Positions 8,606-16,366 of a stretch of 46,198 bases of DNA are shown here, one piece after another. The notes under the pieces are model-generated. The model was not told the origin of the DNA and ran no database searches. It saw only the letters and a list, made by a program, of their open reading frames with translations. The position numbers and the translations under genes were made by a program. The stretch's first letter is position 1. Each line of letters starts with the position of its first letter. Origin of the DNA: Micavibrio_B sp964633355 (lineage in GTDB: Bacteria > Pseudomonadota > Alphaproteobacteria > Micavibrionales > Micavibrionaceae); contig CAZWGO010000016.1 of assembly GCA_964633355.1 (NCBI GenBank), forward strand, positions 1 through 46,198, written 5' to 3'.

Positions 8606-9834
8606 TGCTCGGGCGCCTAAATACAGACGTTAGAGAAGTAACAATTATCGGCGCAGGCTATGCCGGACTTCTTAGCGCTTACCGCCTGCTGAACGCCGGA
8701 TATAATGTTACCATTCATGAAAAATCGGATCGTACCGGCGGCTTGATTGCCACAAAACAAACACCTTATGGCCCTGCGGAACTTGCCGCCCATTCCATCC
8801 GCAGCTCTTTCGAGATTTTTAAATTATTTGATGAACTGAAACTGGATTACGTCTCCGCCAAGACGAAGAAAAAATTTATCCTGCGCGATGGCAAGCTTAA
8901 AGGTAATCCGCTTTCTTTATGGGAGATGTTTACGGCAGGCTGCTATGCTGGTTTCAAAAAATCCGACGGTGATTACTTGACGCTCGCCGACTGGACCAAG
9001 GCGCATGTCGGACCCGGCGCGGTCGATAACGCGATAGCGCCTCTCGCCCATGGGATTTATGCGGCAGAGCCGGAAGAGCTTGATCAGCAGCTTGCCTTTC
9101 CCCGCCTGACCATTCCGAAAGATAAGACATTAGTCGATAAAGTTTTCAGGAATAAAACACCGGCGGAAAAATCTGTCGTCATTGCGCCCAGCTATGGCAT
9201 GAGCGGCCTTATTGAGAAACTAACGGATTTCATCGAGAAACATCCAAATGGAAACATAGCTTTTAACAGCGATCTCCGAATATTGCCTATCGCCGCTAAT
9301 CTGATTATTTCCACGCCTGCACAAATTGCGGGGCAATTGATCGGCTCCGATAGGCTTGCCCATATCAAATATGCGCCAATGGTATCGGTAACGGCCTTTG
9401 TCAAAAAAACCGACATCAGGAAACTGGATGGCATCGGCGTTTTAAATGCACGCGGTGAAGACAAAAAAATTCTCGGTATATTGTTTAATTCCTCGACCTT
9501 CGATCATCGGGCCGAAAAGGATTTCATTTCGATGACGGTCATGATGGGCGGAACGGTCAATCCTGATATTTTAAATGCCTCTGATCAGGAGATCGAAAAC
9601 ATCATGCGCTCGGAACTGGCTCGTATTCTCGGCTTCAAAGGCGATTTCCTGTCCTCTCATATTTCAAGATGGGAAAACGCCATTCCACTATATTCTGCCG
9701 AATTGCGTGAAACGCTGGGGGAATTAAGACAGGGCTGGTGCGCCGCGCCGGGCCATGTCTTATTCGGCAATTATACGGGTGAAGTCTCCATTCGCGGCAT
9801 GTGCCAATCCTCTCTTGCGCTTGTTGATAGATAA
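8605..9834 (+). CDS. hemY: FAD-dependent protoporphyrinogen oxidase-like protein (HemY family)
   Basis: It probably oxidises protoporphyrinogen IX to protoporphyrin IX. The N-terminus has a dinucleotide-binding fold, VTIIGAGYAG (GxGxxG at residues 16-21), with Glu39 in HEKSDRTGG ending the second strand, as in the HemY/monoamine-oxidase flavoprotein family. The C-terminus holds a second FAD motif (LFGNYTGEVSIRGMCQSS). At 409 residues it is shorter than typical HemY (about 460-480). Function is assigned mainly from position between hemN and hemH, where exactly this activity is missing. Another amine-oxidase-like flavoprotein cannot be excluded. The start ATG 8605 overlaps the hemN stop (TGATG). 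Confidence 0.8.
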   Translation: MLGRLNTDVREVTIIGAGYAGLLSAYRLLNAGYNVTIHEKSDRTGGLIATKQTPYGPAELAAHSIRSSFEIFKLFDELKLDYVSAKTKKKFILRDGKLKGNPLSLWEMFTAGCYAGFKKSDGDYLTLADWTKAHVGPGAVDNAIAPLAHGIYAAEPEELDQQLAFPRLTIPKDKTLVDKVFRNKTPAEKSVVIAPSYGMSGLIEKLTDFIEKHPNGNIAFNSDLRILPIAANLIISTPAQIAGQLIGSDRLAHIKYAPMVSVTAFVKKTDIRKLDGIGVLNARGEDKKILGILFNSSTFDHRAEKDFISMTVMMGGTVNPDILNASDQEIENIMRSELARILGFKGDFLSSHISRWENAIPLYSAELRETLGELRQGWCAAPGHVLFGNYTGEVSIRGMCQSSLALVDR

Positions 9835-9848
9835 GGTAAAAACTTCTA

Positions 9849-10880
9849 ATGCCCGACATTCAAATTCCCCCAGAGCACCCCGCCATCAAAAAACCGAAAG
9901 TCGGCGTAGTTTTGATTAATCTTGGCACACCGGACGCGACCGATTACTGGTCAGTGCGCCGCTATCTTCAGGAATTCCTGTCCGATCCGCGGGTGATCGA
10001 TCTGCCCAAACTTCCATGGCAGATCATCCTACAGCTATTCATCCTGCCGCGCCGCCCGTTTTCCAGCAGCCATGCCTATAAAATGATCTGGAATAACGAA
10101 AAGAATGAATCGCCGCTCACCACGATGACGCGGGAGCAGAATGAAAAGATTTCGCAATGGCTTGCCGAGACCAAACCGGACGTCGTGTGCGACTGGGCGA
10201 TGCGCTATGGCAACCCGTCGATTGCCAGCAAGATCAAAACCCTTACCGATCAGGGCTGCGATAAAATTTTGCTTTTTGCGCTTTACCCGCAATATAGCGC
10301 CGCAACAAATGCCACAGCGTTCGACAAAGCTTTCGATTATTTGAAAACATTGAAACGCCAGCCCGCCATTCGTACGGTTCCAACTTATCACGATAATCCC
10401 GTGTATATCGACGCAATTGCCAATTCGATAGACGCGCACATCAATACGCTCAATTGGAAGCCCGACGCAGTGATCGCCTCCTTCCATGGACTGCCAAAGC
10501 GTTATTTGATGGAGGGTGACCCTTACCATTGTTTCTGCGTCAAATCGGGTCGCTTGATCCGTGAGAAACTCGGGTTTTCTCAGGACCAATTTCACACAAC
10601 TTTTCAATCGCGTTTTGGGGCGGCGGAATGGCTCAAACCCTATACCGATGAAACCGTTGAGAAACTGGCCAAAAGCGGTGTTAAAAATATCGCCGTCGTT
10701 TCGCCGGGCTTCGTGTCGGATTGCATCGAGACGTTGGAAGAACTGAATATACGCCTGCGCGAAACCTTCATGGAAAACGGCGGGGAGAATTTTACCTATA
10801 TTCCATGCCTGAACGCGAGCGAGGCAGGGATTGCTGTTTTCAAAGATATTATTTCTAACGAACTTAAAGGCTGGGTTTAA
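9849..10880 (+). CDS. hemH: Ferrochelatase
   Basis: It inserts ferrous iron into protoporphyrin IX, the last step of protoheme synthesis. The 343-residue length is normal. Visible marks are VVLINLGTPD near the N-terminus, YLQEFLSDPRVI, LYPQYSAAT, the catalytic histidine in ASFHGLP (His213), FQSRFGAAEWLKPYT, and the acidic VSPGFVSDCIETLEE. It starts 14 nt after the hemY-like gene and is the last gene of the operon. A strong nested palindrome (10887-10956) follows and probably ends transcription from both sides. Confidence 0.96.
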   Translation: MPDIQIPPEHPAIKKPKVGVVLINLGTPDATDYWSVRRYLQEFLSDPRVIDLPKLPWQIILQLFILPRRPFSSSHAYKMIWNNEKNESPLTTMTREQNEKISQWLAETKPDVVCDWAMRYGNPSIASKIKTLTDQGCDKILLFALYPQYSAATNATAFDKAFDYLKTLKRQPAIRTVPTYHDNPVYIDAIANSIDAHINTLNWKPDAVIASFHGLPKRYLMEGDPYHCFCVKSGRLIREKLGFSQDQFHTTFQSRFGAAEWLKPYTDETVEKLAKSGVKNIAVVSPGFVSDCIETLEELNIRLRETFMENGGENFTYIPCLNASEAGIAVFKDIISNELKGWV

Positions 10881-10886
10881 CATCTG

Positions 10887-10956
10887 TGCTTTCCCCGCGA
10901 AAGCGGGGATCTGAAGTAAGAGCCTAGCCTAGATCCCCGCTTTCGCGGGGAAAGCA
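10887..10956. repeat. Nested palindromic repeat, copy 1; likely bidirectional terminator
   Basis: Two 26-bp arms (10887-10912 and 10931-10956) are perfect reverse complements separated by 18 nt. Each arm also contains its own hairpin, CCCCGC-GAAA-GCGGGG or the complement. It lies between the convergent hemH and lipoprotein genes. The same core recurs at 41711-41770, so this is a dispersed REP/BIME-like element. Confidence 0.85.
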
Positions 10957-10963
10957 TCTGATA

Positions 10964-11587
10964 TTATTTAATATGTTCGGCAATTGTTTCAAAAGCTTTG
11001 CGCTCGACGGATTGAAGGAGTGTTTCGAGCCCAGCCGTAATCACGCCGAGATTATTCGCCTCTGCCTGCACCTGTTGTTCGACCGTGAAGCTTGTAACGA
11101 TATTTTCCTCCGGCAATGCCAGCAGCGTAAAGCTTATACTTGCCACCAGAAGCGGCGCATTTTGCGCTGCCGATGCATAGACCGGTTGAAAATCATTCAC
11201 CTTAATCTGAAGCAGATAATCCGCATCGACGCCGGAGCCCGGATTGATCACGATCAAGTTTGGAAAAGTCTTACGGGCGTTTTGAGCCGTAAATTCCTGC
11301 AGTGTTTCATCAAGAGCGGTCGGCCATTTAGCGGCAGCGTAATAATCAAGGCGACGCCCATTCTCCAAGTACATACCGATTCGCGCCGTATCAAACCCCG
11401 GTGGCAGTGACGGCCTTTGTATTTCGAGTACTTTTGACAGGCTCTGGCTTCCTGCGCTTAAGATTTCGACTTTATCCATAGGACGCAGGGAATAGATCGC
11501 GACCGGCGCTTCGTCAGATTTCAGGAAAGTCGAAGCGCAGCCGCTTAATAATATAGCTGCACATAACGCTGGTATCAGTTTTTTCAT
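10964..11587 (-). CDS. ABC-type lipid transport auxiliary lipoprotein (PqiC/DUF330-like)
   Basis: A 207-residue predicted outer-membrane lipoprotein. The N-terminus is a lipoprotein signal with lipobox LLSGC, so Cys17 would be acylated. The remainder contains IYSLRP and a repeated beta-strand pattern like the ABC_trans_aux family (PF03886), in which PqiC is found. Its ATG overlaps the end of the MCE gene by 4 nt (ATGA). Position as the last gene after permease, ATPase and MCE protein supports a role as the outer-membrane partner of this transporter, where an MlaC/MlaA pair might otherwise be expected. Family is inferred from pattern and context. Confidence 0.8.
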   Translation of the reverse strand: MKKLIPALCAAILLSGCASTFLKSDEAPVAIYSLRPMDKVEILSAGSQSLSKVLEIQRPSLPPGFDTARIGMYLENGRRLDYYAAAKWPTALDETLQEFTAQNARKTFPNLIVINPGSGVDADYLLQIKVNDFQPVYASAAQNAPLLVASISFTLLALPEENIVTSFTVEQQVQAEANNLGVITAGLETLLQSVERKAFETIAEHIK

Positions 11588-12480
11588 TTCGCAATCTCCA
11601 CGCCGCTATAACTCGGCTTATAAATAATTTGGGAAGGATTTTGTTCCAGCTTATCGGCAAGGCGGCGCATGGCCCGCGCCATGTCTTTCGTCTCCCTTGT
11701 CATCTCGGTAATCTGGCCGAGCCCGTCACCAGCAAAGCGGTCGATATTTCCTTTGTTGCGCGTGACTACATCATTGATGCTATTGACCGTCTTATCCAGC
11801 TGGTCGGCCGTATGATTAAATCTGGCTACGATGTCATCGACATTTTCGCTGGCCTCTGCAATATTTTCCAGTGATCTCGATACATTCGCGACATTTTGAT
11901 CGGTCAAGAGCCCGTTCAGGTCGCGGCTCAAGCGTTCTATATTGGCGAAACTCTTGTTCAAATTCTCGACATTCTGTTCGTTGAGAATAGAATTCATCTT
12001 TTCGCTCATTTCGAGAATTTGCTTGCTGATCTGCGGCACGTCTTGAAAAAGTTTACTGAGCTGTGTCCCTTTACCCTCGATTACCGGATATTTTTCGCCT
12101 TCAACTTTGCGTGGCGCCGTTTTATCGTCGTTCGGGGTCGTCAGGTTGATAAAGGCAAGGCCCGTCACACCAAGTGTCGCCAGCGAGGCATCGGTATTGC
12201 CGGTGATCGGCGTTTCTTCCGCCACTTCGATATCCACCTTGATGAGTTCCGATTGCTGGGAAGACAGGCGCACATGACGAACACGACCGACGGCGATACC
12301 GCGATATTGCACCGCCGCCCCCTCCTGAAGACCGCTGACCGCGTCTCTAAAATAAACCGTATAGCGATTGTAGTTCTTGCCATCATGCGTGCCGGTGAGC
12401 CAGATGACGAAGACGATCAGCGCAAAAAAGGCGATACTGACAAAAACCCCGACGATAAAATAATGCGAATTTTTTTCCAT
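11584..12480 (-). CDS. mlaD: MCE-domain substrate-binding protein (MlaD family)
   Basis: A 298-residue membrane-anchored periplasmic protein. One N-terminal transmembrane helix (about residues 8-30, VGVFVSIAFFALIVFVIWL) is followed by one MCE domain (YTVYFRDAVSGLQEGAAVQYRGI, then AVGRVRHVRL). Next come a helical coiled-coil stretch with Asn/Leu heptads (about 145-265) and a short tail. MCE proteins form hexameric lipid-binding channels attached to the permease. It lies directly downstream of the ATPase gene (stop and start abut at 12480/12481) and overlaps the lipoprotein gene by 4 nt. The long C-terminal helix is like the tunnel-forming helices of other MCE proteins. Confidence 0.88.
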   Translation of the reverse strand: MEKNSHYFIVGVFVSIAFFALIVFVIWLTGTHDGKNYNRYTVYFRDAVSGLQEGAAVQYRGIAVGRVRHVRLSSQQSELIKVDIEVAEETPITGNTDASLATLGVTGLAFINLTTPNDDKTAPRKVEGEKYPVIEGKGTQLSKLFQDVPQISKQILEMSEKMNSILNEQNVENLNKSFANIERLSRDLNGLLTDQNVANVSRSLENIAEASENVDDIVARFNHTADQLDKTVNSINDVVTRNKGNIDRFAGDGLGQITEMTRETKDMARAMRRLADKLEQNPSQIIYKPSYSGVEIAK

Positions 12481-13260
12481 TTAAACGGCTGCCACTTCTT
12501 CTTTGTCTTGTAACGCGGCGCGCATGCGCGGGCCATTGAAATATTCATGTATCCAAGGGTGGTCGAGGTCTTTTAGTTCCTGATATACCCCTGTTGTAAT
12601 TTTTTTATCGACCAGCATGGCGATACGGTCGCAGATCGATACCAAAGTATCAAGATCATGGGTGATAATTAACACCGCGACACCCAGAATATCGCGCAAA
12701 GATAAAATAAGTTCGTCGAAAGATGACGCCGCTATCGGATCCAGTCCTGCTGTCGGCTCGTCCAGAAATAAAACGGACGGATCGAGAGCCAGCGCCCTTG
12801 CAAGCCCTGCCCGCCGAGACATACCGCCGGAAATTTGTGACGGCATCTTGGCGCCGTCTTCCGGCTTTAATCCCACCATTTGAAGCTTTGACGCCGCCAG
12901 TTCCATGATCATGTCTTCGGGCAGGTCGTAATGTTCGCGGATCGGCAGAGCAATATTATCGATGACGCTCATCCCTGAGAAAAGCGCACCATTCTGGAAC
13001 AAAACACCCCAGCTTTTTGTCAGCTCGTCTTTCTGTTCGCCGTCGATTTCGATACCATCGATTTTAATACTGCCTTCTTTCGGACGGATCAGCCCGATCA
13101 TGCTGCGAAGGAGTACGGATTTGCCCGAACCGGAACCGCCGACAAGGCCGAGAATCTCGCCTTGATTCAACTCGATATCAAGATGATCGTGCACGACCTG
13201 CTTGCCAAATTGGGTCACCAAATTTTTAACTTCGATTATTTTATGATTTGGGGCCGTCAT
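12481..13260 (-). CDS. mlaF: Lipid-transport ABC ATPase (MlaF family)
   Basis: A 259-residue ABC ATPase that should power the STAS-permease/MCE complex. Walker A is GGSGSGKS (residues 41-48), the Q-loop is VLFQNGALF, the signature is ISGGMSRRAGLARA, Walker B is VLFLDEPTAGLD, and the switch histidine is in ITHD. The GGM signature and the NGALFSGMSV stretch are MlaF-like. The start is ATG 13260, one base after the permease stop; a longer frame from 13317 would read through the permease end and is rejected. Transcription is minus strand, second gene of the operon. Confidence 0.92.
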   Translation of the reverse strand: MTAPNHKIIEVKNLVTQFGKQVVHDHLDIELNQGEILGLVGGSGSGKSVLLRSMIGLIRPKEGSIKIDGIEIDGEQKDELTKSWGVLFQNGALFSGMSVIDNIALPIREHYDLPEDMIMELAASKLQMVGLKPEDGAKMPSQISGGMSRRAGLARALALDPSVLFLDEPTAGLDPIAASSFDELILSLRDILGVAVLIITHDLDTLVSICDRIAMLVDKKITTGVYQELKDLDHPWIHEYFNGPRMRAALQDKEEVAAV

Positions 13261-13261
13261 C

Positions 13262-14359
13262 TTATAGCCCCATCTGTGCGAAAAGGATCGAGAAAAACGC
13301 ATCGGCCATGATAACAAGGAAAATCGATTGTACGACGGATACGGTCGTCAATTTACCGACGCTTTCCGCCGAGCCTGAAATATTCATGCCCTGATAGGTA
13401 CCGACGATGGCAATGATAAAAGCGAAAACCGGCGCTTTCACCATACCGACAAAAAACATCGTAGGTTTGGCAACCGATTGCACGCGGTCGATATATTGAT
13501 CGAGCGGAATATCCAAAAGCGCCATGGAAATGATACTGCCGCCCATTAAGCCGACTATGTCGGCAATAAAGGTCAAGATTGGAAGGGAAATCATCAAGGC
13601 TAGAACGCGCGGCAGTACCAGCACTTCAAATGGATCCATACCCATTGTGCGCAGCGCATCCACCTCTTCACGCAGTTTCATAACACCAATCTCTGCTGCG
13701 AAGGCACTGCCTGAACGCCCCGCCACCATGATTGCCGTTATAAGAACGCCCATTTCTCTCAGAAGCGATATAACTGTCAGATCGATGGTAAAAATATTCG
13801 CGCCGAATTTCTGTAATTGCGTCGCTGCCTGATAGGAAATTACCATCGTCGTCAGGATGGCAAGCAGCGCGATAATCGGCACGGCTTTTAATCCTGTTTC
13901 ATCGATATGACGAATAATGGAATGAAAACGAAACGCACGCGGATTGCCGATATTTTTAAAGAGTCGGATACTGGTTTGGCCGATAAAACTTAAAACGCCA
14001 AACACTTCGTTCAGGGAATTAAGGGTTTTCTGGCCGACAGCTTCCATCGCGACATGGAGGGAGAATTTCTCGCCATTCTCTGTTGGAAGCTTTTTTACTT
14101 CCGGTATAAAATCGAGAAGTTTCTTTTGCTCCGGCGTGACATCACTCACCGCACCCGAGTTGGCAGTGATTTTTTTAAGGAAATACGCACCCCAGCTATC
14201 GATCTTTTCGATGCGGCTTGAATCTATTTTTAGAAATTTAGCCGTTTCAAGCCTCTTCGCCGACTCGGCAACGATTTTTTCGGCATGATCCAGCGTCCAT
14301 GTACCGCTTAAATACAAAACTTCGTTATTCGTATTAAAATATGTCGTCTCTGGCGGCAT
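13262..14359 (-). CDS. mlaE: Lipid-transport ABC permease with N-terminal STAS domain (MlaE family)
   Basis: A 365-residue inner-membrane permease. Residues about 1-95 form a STAS-like domain (LSGTWTLDHA, FLKIDSSRIEKIDSWGAYFL) equivalent to a fused MlaB. Residues about 120-360 are the MlaE permease with around five membrane segments and the conserved AAEIGVMKLREEVDALRTMG loop, which contacts the ATPase. This STAS-permease fusion is common in alphaproteobacteria. It is the first gene of the four-gene operon and is divergent from the TPS transporter, sharing the 244-bp region 14360-14603. Confidence 0.9.
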   Translation of the reverse strand: MPPETTYFNTNNEVLYLSGTWTLDHAEKIVAESAKRLETAKFLKIDSSRIEKIDSWGAYFLKKITANSGAVSDVTPEQKKLLDFIPEVKKLPTENGEKFSLHVAMEAVGQKTLNSLNEVFGVLSFIGQTSIRLFKNIGNPRAFRFHSIIRHIDETGLKAVPIIALLAILTTMVISYQAATQLQKFGANIFTIDLTVISLLREMGVLITAIMVAGRSGSAFAAEIGVMKLREEVDALRTMGMDPFEVLVLPRVLALMISLPILTFIADIVGLMGGSIISMALLDIPLDQYIDRVQSVAKPTMFFVGMVKAPVFAFIIAIVGTYQGMNISGSAESVGKLTTVSVVQSIFLVIMADAFFSILFAQMGL

Positions 14360-14603
14360 CTATAATTAACTTAAATCGTTTTTCGATTGAAACATGCGGT
14401 TCTTTTGAAATCTAGAGCTTAATATAGTCTACCCAGAGGCATAAACCACTGATAATATTTATTTATTCTAATGTAAGTACCTGTATTTAATTTGTCTCAC
14501 CCCCTTTGCTTCTTTCCAAACGCCCCTTTCTATATTAAAAATGATGCAGTATATATTCGTCCGAAGTTTAATCATAAATTTTGCATAATCAGGGGATTCT
14601 CTT

Positions 14604-16322
14604 ATGAGAAATACATTTCTAATGCGCACGACTGCATTGACTATTTGCGCTGTAGCCACTGGCTTTTCCGGATATGCACAAGCTCAGGTGCCGGACGCCG
14701 CCGTTGGCAGCGCCTCTGCGGGCCGCGTCGAGCAGCAACAAATTCTGACACCCGATAACTCCGCCAATCTTTCACCGCGTATCGAAGTGAAAGAAATTAA
14801 AATTCAGGATGCTCCGGCAGGTGCGGAAAAAGTTACGTTCACTTTGCAGAATTTGCAACTTGATGGCGTAACAACATACAGCGAAGCGGATTTGAGGCCT
14901 GTTTATGCCGACAAAATCGGTCAGACAATATCGCTGGCCGATCTCTATGGGATTGCCGGCGATCTCACCCGCAAGTACCGCAATGACGGTTATATTCTAA
15001 CTCAAATAGTCGTCCCTCCTCAAACCATTGAGGGCGGCACGGCCCGACTTCAGGTTGTCGAAGGCTATGTCAGCGAAGTAACTGTTCAGGGCAGAGATGA
15101 TGGCAGCCTGATCCGTAGCTACGCATCGAAGATTAAAATGAATAAAGGCGCGACCAACGTTAAAGATCTCGAACGCTGGATGCTGCTGATTAACGATCTG
15201 CCGGGCGTCACCGCCCGCGGCGTCTTAAGTCCGTCTCCGACACAAACCGGTGCCGCAGATATGACAGTTATCACAGAGCACGACAATTTCGACGCGCTAC
15301 TCGGCATCGATAATTACGGCAGCCGTTATTTAGGACCTACGCAGGTAACCGCCGTCGCCAGCGGTAATTCGCTTCTTGGTTTGAATGAAAAAATTACGGC
15401 TCAAGCGGTGGCAACGCCCATGGACGGGCTCGATCCTGAACTTGCCTATATCGGTTTGAATTACCTGCAGCCGATTTTTGATTACGGCACCAGCTTTGAA
15501 ATTTTCGGTAGCAAAACATTAACCTCCCCGGGTTTTGATTTGAAACAATTCGATGTCGATGGGCGGTCCGACTTGCTTGGCGTGACTGTCCGTCACCCCT
15601 TTATTCGCTCCCGCGCTCTGAATTTAACGGGCCGCGCGACGTTTGATTACCGCAATGTTGAATCCGATAATGATTTGGAAGAAACCCGTAAAGACCGCAT
15701 TCGCGCCCTTCGCGTTGGCGCGCGCGCCGAAGCTGTCGATACATTATTCGGCATCGGTTACAACATCGCCGATATCGAAGTATCGCACGGCGTCGATGTT
15801 TTTGGCTCCAGCCAGGAAAACGCGCCAAATCTCTCGCGCCTTGAGGCAGAGCCGGACTTTTATAAGGTAAATGCCGAACTGCAGCGTCTGCAGCGCATTT
15901 ATGGATCGGTCAACGTTCTCCTCGGCGTCACCGGACAGCTTTCTAATTCTCCTTTGTACTCATCTGAAGAATTCGGCGTCGGCGGTATTAGCTATGGCCG
16001 CGGCTATGATCCATCAGAAATCATCGGTGATGACGGCGTTGCCGGTAAAGTCGAATTGCAATGGACAGAGCCATATAAACTTCCTTATCTGGAAAGCTAC
16101 CAATTGTTCGGCTTTTATGATGTTGGCCGCGTCTGGAACCAAGATGCAACCACAAGCGCCCAGAAAATTGACTCTCTCGCTTCTGCCGGGTTCGGCGTCC
16201 GCATGGATTTGCCGATGGAGATCAATGCCGGGGCTCTTTTGGCATTCCCCCTGACCCGCGCACCGCAAACGGAAGACGAAGATAAAGCAAGATTGTTGTT
16301 TACGCTAAGTAAGCGCTTCTAA
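14604..16322 (+). CDS. Two-partner secretion outer-membrane transporter (ShlB/FhaC/HecB family)
   Basis: A 572-residue TpsB-type porin. It has a Sec signal peptide (about residues 1-27, ending in AQAQ), a POTRA_2 region at about 70-150 (FTLQNLQLDGVTTYSEADL, then VVEGYVSEVTVQG), a linker, and a 16-strand ShlB-type beta-barrel with the FGVGGISYGRGYDPSEI motif. It ends in phenylalanine, as outer-membrane barrels do. Such proteins export a large beta-helical TpsA protein, but no TpsA gene is adjacent, so it is an orphan here. The start ATG 14604 follows CAGGGGA by about 8 nt. A strong terminator follows the stop. Confidence 0.9.
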   Translation: MRNTFLMRTTALTICAVATGFSGYAQAQVPDAAVGSASAGRVEQQQILTPDNSANLSPRIEVKEIKIQDAPAGAEKVTFTLQNLQLDGVTTYSEADLRPVYADKIGQTISLADLYGIAGDLTRKYRNDGYILTQIVVPPQTIEGGTARLQVVEGYVSEVTVQGRDDGSLIRSYASKIKMNKGATNVKDLERWMLLINDLPGVTARGVLSPSPTQTGAADMTVITEHDNFDALLGIDNYGSRYLGPTQVTAVASGNSLLGLNEKITAQAVATPMDGLDPELAYIGLNYLQPIFDYGTSFEIFGSKTLTSPGFDLKQFDVDGRSDLLGVTVRHPFIRSRALNLTGRATFDYRNVESDNDLEETRKDRIRALRVGARAEAVDTLFGIGYNIADIEVSHGVDVFGSSQENAPNLSRLEAEPDFYKVNAELQRLQRIYGSVNVLLGVTGQLSNSPLYSSEEFGVGGISYGRGYDPSEIIGDDGVAGKVELQWTEPYKLPYLESYQLFGFYDVGRVWNQDATTSAQKIDSLASAGFGVRMDLPMEINAGALLAFPLTRAPQTEDEDKARLLFTLSKRF

Positions 16323-16342
16323 AATAATTTTAATTCCAATTT

Positions 16343-16366
16343 AAAAGAGCCCGAAAGGGCTCTTTT
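16343..16366. terminator. Intrinsic terminator after the TPS transporter
   Basis: AAAAGAGCCC-GAAA-GGGCTCTTTT, a 10-bp stem with a GNRA tetraloop and T-run, follows the stop by 20 nt. It lies between convergent genes and may serve both. Confidence 0.9.

Noticed and set aside
10035..10883. A 282-codon open frame on the minus strand inside hemH.
   Set aside because: It is fully antisense to a clear ferrochelatase and has no recognisable protein features; a codon-bias shadow.
10887..10956. CRISPR-like repeat pair.
   Set aside because: The arms are inverted rather than direct repeats, occur only as a pair with an 18-nt linker, and no cas genes are present.
11896..12513. A 205-codon plus-strand frame opposite the MCE gene.
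   Set aside because: The opposite strand encodes a clear MCE protein with membrane anchor; this frame has no family character.
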